A stretch of 14,463 nucleotides of DNA, from the NCBI GenBank assembly GCA_016209155.1, contig JACQWU010000236.1:1-14463 (forward strand), written 5' to 3'. Of the stretch, positions 1-5,707 are shown piece after piece (the first letter of the stretch is position 1; each line of letters starts with the position of its first letter). Source of the DNA: Candidatus Desantisiibacteriota bacterium (lineage in GTDB: Bacteria; JACRDZ01). A model generated the notes under the pieces. That model worked only from the letters and a program-made list of their open reading frames with translations. It had not been told where the DNA came from and did no database searches. A program made the translations under genes and the position numbers.

Positions 1-66
1 ATTGCATGAAATCAAAAACATTATTATTCCTAAAAATAAAAAATAAGACTTTCTAAATTTGAACAT
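1..66 (-). CDS. N-terminus of a probable lipoprotein (partial, runs off left edge)
   Basis: The minus strand reads ATG at 64-66 and stays open for 22 codons to the window edge. The peptide has a basic start (MFKFRK), a hydrophobic core and then L-I-S-C-N, which fits a lipobox with C21 as the lipidated cysteine, so the product is probably an exported, membrane-anchored lipoprotein. A strong Shine-Dalgarno, GGAGGAGG at 71-78, lies 4 bases before the ATG and supports this start. It follows the GAF/HD-GYP gene on the same strand after about 80 bases. Its function cannot be told because the mature protein lies outside the window. Confidence 0.7.
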   Translation of the reverse strand, partial: MFKFRKSYFLFLGIIMFLISCN

Positions 67-95
67 TTAGCCTCCTCCATAACAAAATATTAAAT

Positions 96-110
96 TATCA
101 CGCGGTGATA
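96..110. promoter_or_regulatory. Short inverted repeat ahead of the lipoprotein gene
   Basis: TATCAC and GTGATA form perfect 6-bp arms around a 3-base GCG centre. The site lies between the stop of the GAF/HD-GYP gene and the Shine-Dalgarno of the lipoprotein gene. It is GC-richer at its centre than the surrounding AT-rich spacer. An operator for a dimeric regulator is the simplest reading; a hairpin is less likely with a 3-base loop. No clear -35/-10 pair was found around it. Confidence 0.3.
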
Positions 111-148
111 CCTTAATTTTGATTTTTTGATTTTACATTTTGCATTTA

Positions 149-1312
149 TCAGTCCCATATTGCAGAAATGATATCTAATCCATCTATAAAAGCATCAACT
201 ATTTTTGGATCAAAATGTTTCCCTTTCTCATTTTTGATAATATTAATTGCCTCTTCCATTGAATAAGCCTGTTTATAACAGCGTTTGCTGACAAGAGCAT
301 CAAAGACATCAGCTATTGCAACAATCCTGCCGCTCAAAGGTATTTCCTCTCCTTTTAATCTGTTTGGATAACCGGTCCCGTCATATTTTTCATGATGTGT
401 AAGCGCAACTTCTTTTGCCGCCATTAAAATCGGGGATGATGGATCATCTAAAATTCTGGCTCCGACAGTAGTATGTGTTTCAATAATTTTACGTTCTTCG
501 GGTGTAAGTTTACCGGCTTTCAGCAAAATAATATTAGGGATAGCGATCTTTCCTATATAATGTATCACCCTTGAATATTTTATCATTTCTATTTTTTCAT
601 CATGCATATCAGGATTTAATTCACGTGAAATTATACCTGTAATTGTAAAAATTCTTTTAACATGTTCACCCAATTGATCCTCACGGTATTCGCCGGTGAT
701 AGAAAGACGTAACAAGGTATTAAGATGAGCTTTTTTTAATTCAATATTTTTTTTGGCATTTTTTATTGCAACCGAAGCCTGCAAAGCCAGCCACTGTATA
801 TTTTTTATAGAATTTGAATCAAAAGGAATCACAACCGAATCATTATTTAATCTATTAATAAGCTGTAAAACTCCAATAATATTGTCGTTACCATCGAGTA
901 AAGGCACTATTAGCATTGACTTTGAACGATAATTATTACGTTTATCAAATTCTTTATTAAATTTATATTCACTATCATCCGGAATTAAATAGACATCATC
1001 CAGAATTAACGGACTCCCTGTCACAGCAACATAGCCTGCCAGACTTTTTTTGTTTATTGGCAGATTAAATGATTTAAAAGAAGCTTTTCTTGAGTCAATT
1101 CCTATTTTTTTATCCAGGGTATCATTTTGAGCTACCACAAATTTCATGGAATCTTCTTCAATTATATAAAGACTACCGGCATCAGAATTAGTATATTTAC
1201 GGGCTTCATTAACTATCATTTCAAGCAATTTATCCATTTCACGTTCATCTGATAGTGCAATTCCAATATTAATCAATTCAAAAAAATCATTTTCAAATGA
1301 TTTTATATCCAT
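149..1312 (-). CDS. GAF domain + degenerate HD-GYP domain protein
   Basis: This 387-aa soluble protein has an N-terminal GAF-type sensor domain (about residues 10-185, with the typical SLYIIEED and IIGVLQLINR strands), a short helix, and an HD-GYP domain (about 200-380). HD-GYP domains normally hydrolyse cyclic di-GMP with a di- or tri-iron centre. Conserved elements visible are H217xxR, LTPEE 269-273, H280, HHEKYDGTGYP 306-316, D335 in ADVFDAL and HFDP 366-369. The HD motif itself reads H251-Y252: codon 252 is TAT where the family has Asp. That Asp is a metal ligand, so catalysis may be lost and the protein may instead bind nucleotide or act through partners. There are no membrane segments or signal peptide. 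AGGAGA at 1321-1326 supports the ATG start. It is divergent from the tRNA genes. The family assignment is firm; activity is doubtful. Confidence 0.92.
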   Translation of the reverse strand: MDIKSFENDFFELINIGIALSDEREMDKLLEMIVNEARKYTNSDAGSLYIIEEDSMKFVVAQNDTLDKKIGIDSRKASFKSFNLPINKKSLAGYVAVTGSPLILDDVYLIPDDSEYKFNKEFDKRNNYRSKSMLIVPLLDGNDNIIGVLQLINRLNNDSVVIPFDSNSIKNIQWLALQASVAIKNAKKNIELKKAHLNTLLRLSITGEYREDQLGEHVKRIFTITGIISRELNPDMHDEKIEMIKYSRVIHYIGKIAIPNIILLKAGKLTPEERKIIETHTTVGARILDDPSSPILMAAKEVALTHHEKYDGTGYPNRLKGEEIPLSGRIVAIADVFDALVSKRCYKQAYSMEEAINIIKNEKGKHFDPKIVDAFIDGLDIISAIWD

Positions 1313-1384
1313 TATGAAGATCTCCTATGATTTATGATAGATATAACACACTTTTATATTTTTTTCAATTTTATTCAATTTTTC

Positions 1385-1412
1385 TTGACATCTACTTAAG
1401 TTATGTGATAAA
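1385..1412 (+). promoter_or_regulatory. Sigma-70-type promoter for the tRNA genes
   Basis: A perfect -35 TTGACA (1385-1390) is followed after 16 bp by GATAAA (1407-1412), preceded by TG at 1404-1405 (extended -10). Transcription would begin near 1419, about 13 bases before the mature tRNA-Val 5' end. No other promoter is visible for the tRNA pair. Confidence 0.75.
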
Positions 1413-1432
1413 AGTAGTAGTCTTAAAAATTT

Positions 1433-1508
1433 GGGCGGATAGCTCAATCGGGAGAGCATCAGCCTTACAAGCTGGGGGTCACAGGTTCGATCCCTGTTCC
1501 GCCCACCA
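1433..1508 (+). tRNA. tRNA-Val (anticodon UAC)
   Basis: A full cloverleaf can be folded. The acceptor stem is GGGCGGA (1433-1439) with TCCGCCC (1498-1504), and the D stem is GCTC/GAGC. The anticodon stem is TCAGC/GCTGG around the loop CTTACAA with anticodon TAC at 1466-1468. The T arm contains GGTTCGATCC. The discriminator is A1505, and CCA (1506-1508) is encoded in the DNA. UAC reads GUA and other Val codons. Confidence 0.97.
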
Positions 1509-1517
1509 TTTTTTTAA

Positions 1518-1558
1518 TACCTGAATCTTGCCATGCAAGATTCAGGTAATACTTTTTT
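1518..1558 (+). terminator. Strong hairpin with T-run between the two tRNA genes
   Basis: The arms 1518-1530 and 1536-1548 pair perfectly over 13 bp (ACCTGAATCTTG core) around the 5-base loop CCATG. A run of six T's follows at 1553-1558, four bases after the stem, as in an intrinsic terminator on the plus strand. tRNA-Asp begins at 1559 with no room for its own promoter, so complete termination here would silence it. The hairpin may therefore be a partial terminator or a processing signal of a two-tRNA transcript. Confidence 0.55.
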
Positions 1559-1636
1559 GGGGTTGTAGTTCAGTTTGGTTAGAACGTCTGCCTGTCACGC
1601 AGAAGGTCGCGAGTTCGAGTCTCGTCAACCCCGCCA
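1559..1636 (+). tRNA. tRNA-Asp (anticodon GUC)
   Basis: The acceptor stem is GGGGTTG (1559-1565) with CAACCCC (1626-1632). The anticodon stem is TCTGC/GCAGA around the loop CTGTCAC with GTC at 1594-1596. The T arm contains GAGTTCGAGTCTC. The discriminator is G1633, a tRNA-Asp identity base, and CCA is encoded at 1634-1636. The gene ends only 11 bases from the stop codon of the convergent cytochrome frame, with no terminator visible in the gap. Confidence 0.97.
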
Positions 1637-1647
1637 CATCTAAAGTT

Positions 1648-4600
1648 TTACTGCACTCCGGCATTCTTGAATTTAAATAAAGAATACGGGGTATATCTTA
1701 CCACACCATAAGACTTGGAAATAAAGTCAAGCTTACCGCTTTTTTCGGATTCTTTTTTCATTTTTTCTAGAACAGCATCTTCAGTTGAAAAAAATTCAAA
1801 TACAGGCATTTCATCTTCTTCATTTTTTTTAGATTCTTTAGCAGCAGCTTCTAAATCATAATTTTCTTTATCATATATTTTTCTTTTTATTATGGATTTG
1901 AGGTCCGATCCCCAATAATTATCCTTTATCTGGAGATCACGCCAATAATCCCAAATTTTCAAATTATATTCCTCATTATCCATTATATTATTATAGGTTA
2001 TTGCAAAATCTCTGTAATCTTTTTCGATAAAAATACCGATTTTATTTTTCTGTATAATATTATAATAAATCATCGGGCTGGACTCACTTATGAAAATTCC
2101 AAAATTTTTATTATCGACAACATTTGACTGTGTAATTGTTGGAAATGAATAAGCTACTATCTTTATCCCGATTTTATTATTTTCTATCACTGCATTTACA
2201 ATTTTCGGAGTCGCCATTTCTTCACAAGATATTCCGGTTTCATTATTGTTGAAATAATTATCTATTATTTTAGGCTGAGAGGCATGCATACACAATATTC
2301 CTGTTTTATTGTTTTCAAAGGTATTCTTATAAATCGAAGGAGAACATTCCTTTAAAAATATACCGCTGCCGCTGATGTTTTTAATAACACAATCATGTAT
2401 TTCTCCCTGACAATCTCTTTCATAATTAATTGCATTATTCTTTATATTTTCAAATATACTATTACTGATTACAGGATTATCAGCTTCAACCATTAATCCA
2501 TTATTCGAAAATGAAAAATAGCAATATTCAAAAATATTTTTTTTCTCTGTAATATTTCTGTCAATTATTATACATTCCCAATCACCCGGAACAGGACTGT
2601 CTTTTTTTGATGTGAAAATAATATTATTCTCTTGTGTACCTTTCGCAATTATATTACCTTTTATTCTTAAAAGACCTTTGCTTACTAATACATCCCCTCT
2701 AATATAATCACTAAATAATAACTTTACTCCCGGCTCTATAGTAAGAGTTACACCTCTTTCGACAGTAAATTCACCTGAAACATAATAAGGACTTCCGTCT
2801 TTTGTCAAAATTCTATCTTTTATAAGACTTCCGGAAAGCATATCTGTCTCTTCACTTGATTTAAGATATATTATTGTCCGGTTAAATATATCTGATACCA
2901 GTTTTTCATCATTCCGGAATTTAACATAAATAGTTTTTTCACCTGCCATTGGTGTAAGCATATAACTCTTTTCTTTAACAAAAGGTTCCCAGATACTATT
3001 TTCAAAACCGGGGTCATTTTCACTTATCATCATTTGATGAGCGCCTTTTCCTTCCATTAATAAAGTAGCAATAGGAATATCAACCCTATCCCCTTCCTTA
3101 ACTTTAAAATTAACGGAATTATAAAAATCAAGAATTTTATCTCTGGTATCAAAAAATATAATATAATCTGAAATAGGTTCCATAACGTTTCTTATTACAC
3201 CTTCAGCTCCCTGAACAGAAATAAGCAGTTTGCCGCCCATTTCTTTTGTAAGTTTTATATTTTCAACCGTATATGTATCGCTTTCACCATAAGTACTGGT
3301 AAAAATTCCACCTTCATAAACAGAAGGACTCTTGCCTCCATCCTGATTGGTTATTTTTATTTTGGGGATAATATTTTGATTTAATGTTTCACTGAAAACC
3401 AATGAAATAAAAAAATTGTCAGTGATTTTTATAGGCTCAGGATAAATATATTTTTTTATACGCGGTTTAATTAAATCTTCCGGTGTATAAATTCCCGCTA
3501 TTTCTGTTTTATTTCCATAAGCATCTTTGAATTGAATAAATAATCTATCCATAGGGCTTTCTTTTGGAAAAGTAAAAATTATTGTTGTCTCATATTTTTT
3601 CCATATTGAATTTTCCAGATATTTATCCTCCCCAATTCTCATATCTATTGCTCTAATTACTTCTGCTTCTATGCAAAGATTTGGCAGTTTGCTCTTATTC
3701 TCGACTGTTTTTAAAGACAAAATAATCGGAGGAATATTAATAGATTGAGGTAATGATATATTCCCCATCTTATCTTGAAATTTAAGATAAAGCTTAGTTA
3801 TATTCGTTTTCAATGACACAGGAAAACTGATTTCCTGACGATAATCCTTCCATTTTGCATCTTCAAAATTTTCATTTAATGAAATCATATATTTTCCGGG
3901 TTCTTTATTGTTTAAAACAATTCCGCCAAAAAGTTTTATAAATGCCAGATATTCACCCGTTTCGCTATCCTTAGAAATAGATTTTATATTCCCGACTTTT
4001 CCTTTTGATTCAATCATTTCCTGCTCTTCATAAAATTTTTTCCGTTTATTTTCTTCTAATATTTCCATTTTCTTTTTTTCTTCCAGAGCTTTTGAAACAT
4101 CTTCAATTGATTTTTTATCTTTGCCTAAACGCTTTAATATTTCCTCCTGTTCCAGATGTACTGTTGCCAGATGGCACGCATTACACAATTGGTAACTCTC
4201 ATTACGAACTCTTAAAAAACTGTTTCTGGCATCCCCTTCCACTTTCTTAACATAAGTATTAGCCGCTGAATCCCATGGATGCTTATCCGTAGGATTCATC
4301 GGATCCCAAGTATGTTCATTATGACAGCTTGAGCATGTAACTACTTTCTTTTTTACATTATCACCTTTATCTATTTCTCCATCTTCACCGTATAAAATCA
4401 GACCGAATTTTTTATCCGGCGGTTGTGTTTTCATCGTTTCTTTTAATATTCCGGTTTTAGCGGCAAATGCGGCAAGTTCTTCATCAGAAGAGTAAGGAAT
4501 AATTTTATGATGGACACTCAATTTTTTTTCATCAGCTACTCCTCCCGGAGTATGACAGCCAAAACACAAAGGTGAATAAATTATACCTTTTGGATCAGGA

Positions 4601-5670
4601 GGTATCAGCTTTGCAGAAATATAAATAGAAGCACCCTGATGTGAACGATGGCAGGCTGAACATAATCCTCCATCATATACAGTCTCCCCAACCATATTTT
4701 TTTCTTGCGGTGCAGTAATGCGAAAATCATGATCAGTACCTATTATTGTTTCTTTCTCAGAATGACAATCAAAACACAAGCTTGTTGATGCATCATTGAG
4801 TCTGCGAAGAAAACTTGTTCTGCCTGTACCTTCTAATCCTTTTGATAATTTACTTTTTTCTACCGCATAATTACCTTTTTCTATTTTTTCTTCGGGATCA
4901 TATTCTATAATTTTTGCAAATACTTCCATTGTACGGGAAAAAGGATTTATTTTATCAACCGCGCAGCGGGCGATTATTTTACCGTTTTTAAAAATAACAT
5001 ATTGCTGTCCCACTTCCGGTTTAAAACTGTCAATAGTATCAATATAAACAAAAGCGCCTGCTGTATATCCCACATTACCTATGACCTTACTTCTTATATT
5101 TTCAAAACTGAATAATCCTTTACTTAACACATTCTTTTGATATTGAGCAGGACTCCATTGATGAGAGTAATGGCATGTCACACAAGTAATAAGACCATTT
5201 TTCTGTTTTTTGCCATCCTTTGTATAAAGAGGAAGTGTTGTTGTCCTGCCTTTTTGCATCGGTACTCCGACAGGATGTGAATATGCACCTATCTTGGATT
5301 CTGCGCATTTGCCCTCAAAGTGACAACTGTGACATAATTGTGTTATATAATCATCTCCTGGACCAAGAGGTTTTGCCCAGCGCCTTATATCTTCCGCATT
5401 ATGCATAATATGACATGCCGAACATGCACCTGACATACCGACTGTTTCCTTGGCAATATTTTCTTCATCAGGAATAGTAACTGAAAGATCATGATCAGTA
5501 TTTATACACAGACCTTCTCTCTGGTGACAATCAACGCATAAGGCGGATACTTTTCTGTTGTCTAATCTCAGGAAACTGTTTTTTCCGTCTCCTTCTGTCT
5601 TTTTACCAGGACCGCCTTTATCAAGTCCCGGAGTCCAGCGATGAGGATTATGACATGTATTACAGGTCAT
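1648..5670 (-). CDS. Multiheme cytochrome with coiled coil, beta-sandwich and beta-helix tail; likely 3' part of a split gene
   Basis: The frame encodes 1340 residues. Ten CxxCH heme sites lie in residues 3-500 (C3, C45, C83, C113, C163, C299, C337, C369, C446, C496), many in the doubled-CxxCH pattern with a downstream His (for example SACHIMH). Residues about 185-275 are a beta-rich insert inside one heme unit. Then come a charged coiled coil (505-558), beta-sandwich segments with a W..Y...(F/V)xFxDxxGN pattern (about 600-650, 690-725, 890-940), and a right-handed beta-helix with NosD-like NTFENN/DNYFNNN turns (about 965-1260, ending DNYWGS). There is no signal peptide: the ATG lies 7 bases before the first heme codon, in the middle of a repeat, with AGG abutting it and no proper ribosome site. 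In the same frame upstream, KKRIDGR matches the paralogous KKDPDGN. I infer this is the downstream part of the 5679-9266 gene, expressed by frameshift or disrupted. An electron-transfer role is inferred. Confidence 0.88.
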   Translation of the reverse strand: MTCNTCHNPHRWTPGLDKGGPGKKTEGDGKNSFLRLDNRKVSALCVDCHQREGLCINTDHDLSVTIPDEENIAKETVGMSGACSACHIMHNAEDIRRWAKPLGPGDDYITQLCHSCHFEGKCAESKIGAYSHPVGVPMQKGRTTTLPLYTKDGKKQKNGLITCVTCHYSHQWSPAQYQKNVLSKGLFSFENIRSKVIGNVGYTAGAFVYIDTIDSFKPEVGQQYVIFKNGKIIARCAVDKINPFSRTMEVFAKIIEYDPEEKIEKGNYAVEKSKLSKGLEGTGRTSFLRRLNDASTSLCFDCHSEKETIIGTDHDFRITAPQEKNMVGETVYDGGLCSACHRSHQGASIYISAKLIPPDPKGIIYSPLCFGCHTPGGVADEKKLSVHHKIIPYSSDEELAAFAAKTGILKETMKTQPPDKKFGLILYGEDGEIDKGDNVKKKVVTCSSCHNEHTWDPMNPTDKHPWDSAANTYVKKVEGDARNSFLRVRNESYQLCNACHLATVHLEQEEILKRLGKDKKSIEDVSKALEEKKKMEILEENKRKKFYEEQEMIESKGKVGNIKSISKDSETGEYLAFIKLFGGIVLNNKEPGKYMISLNENFEDAKWKDYRQEISFPVSLKTNITKLYLKFQDKMGNISLPQSINIPPIILSLKTVENKSKLPNLCIEAEVIRAIDMRIGEDKYLENSIWKKYETTIIFTFPKESPMDRLFIQFKDAYGNKTEIAGIYTPEDLIKPRIKKYIYPEPIKITDNFFISLVFSETLNQNIIPKIKITNQDGGKSPSVYEGGIFTSTYGESDTYTVENIKLTKEMGGKLLISVQGAEGVIRNVMEPISDYIIFFDTRDKILDFYNSVNFKVKEGDRVDIPIATLLMEGKGAHQMMISENDPGFENSIWEPFVKEKSYMLTPMAGEKTIYVKFRNDEKLVSDIFNRTIIYLKSSEETDMLSGSLIKDRILTKDGSPYYVSGEFTVERGVTLTIEPGVKLLFSDYIRGDVLVSKGLLRIKGNIIAKGTQENNIIFTSKKDSPVPGDWECIIIDRNITEKKNIFEYCYFSFSNNGLMVEADNPVISNSIFENIKNNAINYERDCQGEIHDCVIKNISGSGIFLKECSPSIYKNTFENNKTGILCMHASQPKIIDNYFNNNETGISCEEMATPKIVNAVIENNKIGIKIVAYSFPTITQSNVVDNKNFGIFISESSPMIYYNIIQKNKIGIFIEKDYRDFAITYNNIMDNEEYNLKIWDYWRDLQIKDNYWGSDLKSIIKRKIYDKENYDLEAAAKESKKNEEDEMPVFEFFSTEDAVLEKMKKESEKSGKLDFISKSYGVVRYTPYSLFKFKNAGVQ

Positions 5671-5707
5671 CCTGCCATCTATTCTTTTTTTACTAAATCT
5701 TCACCCT
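5662..5707 (-). other. Candidate -1 frameshift / slippage site joining the two cytochrome frames
   Basis: Read on the minus strand, the upstream frame ends GTA AAA AAA GAA TAG. The run A7 (5685-5691) is an A_AAA_AAA slippery heptamer. One step back after the second AAA gives AGA ATA GAT GGC AGG ATG ACC, exactly the downstream frame. Both frames encode KK at the A7, and the residues just beyond (RIDGR) match the paralogous repeats. A weak SD-like AAGGGTGA sits about 10 bases upstream (5701-5708). A small stem GCAGG/CCUGU with loop AUGA (5662-5675) starts 9 bases downstream. The join yields 1194 + 5 + 1340 = 2539 residues. RNA polymerase slippage adding one A, a real mutation, or a homopolymer error would give the same geometry. 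Confidence 0.5.

Noticed and set aside
1327-1524. A 65-codon open frame on the plus strand
   Set aside because: Its second half is the tRNA-Val gene and its first half contains the tRNA promoter; it has no ribosome site.
5668-5670. The ATG at the head of the 1340-aa cytochrome frame as a true independent start
   Set aside because: It falls inside a conserved heme repeat, has no spaced ribosome site and no signal peptide, and repeat homology continues upstream of it in frame.
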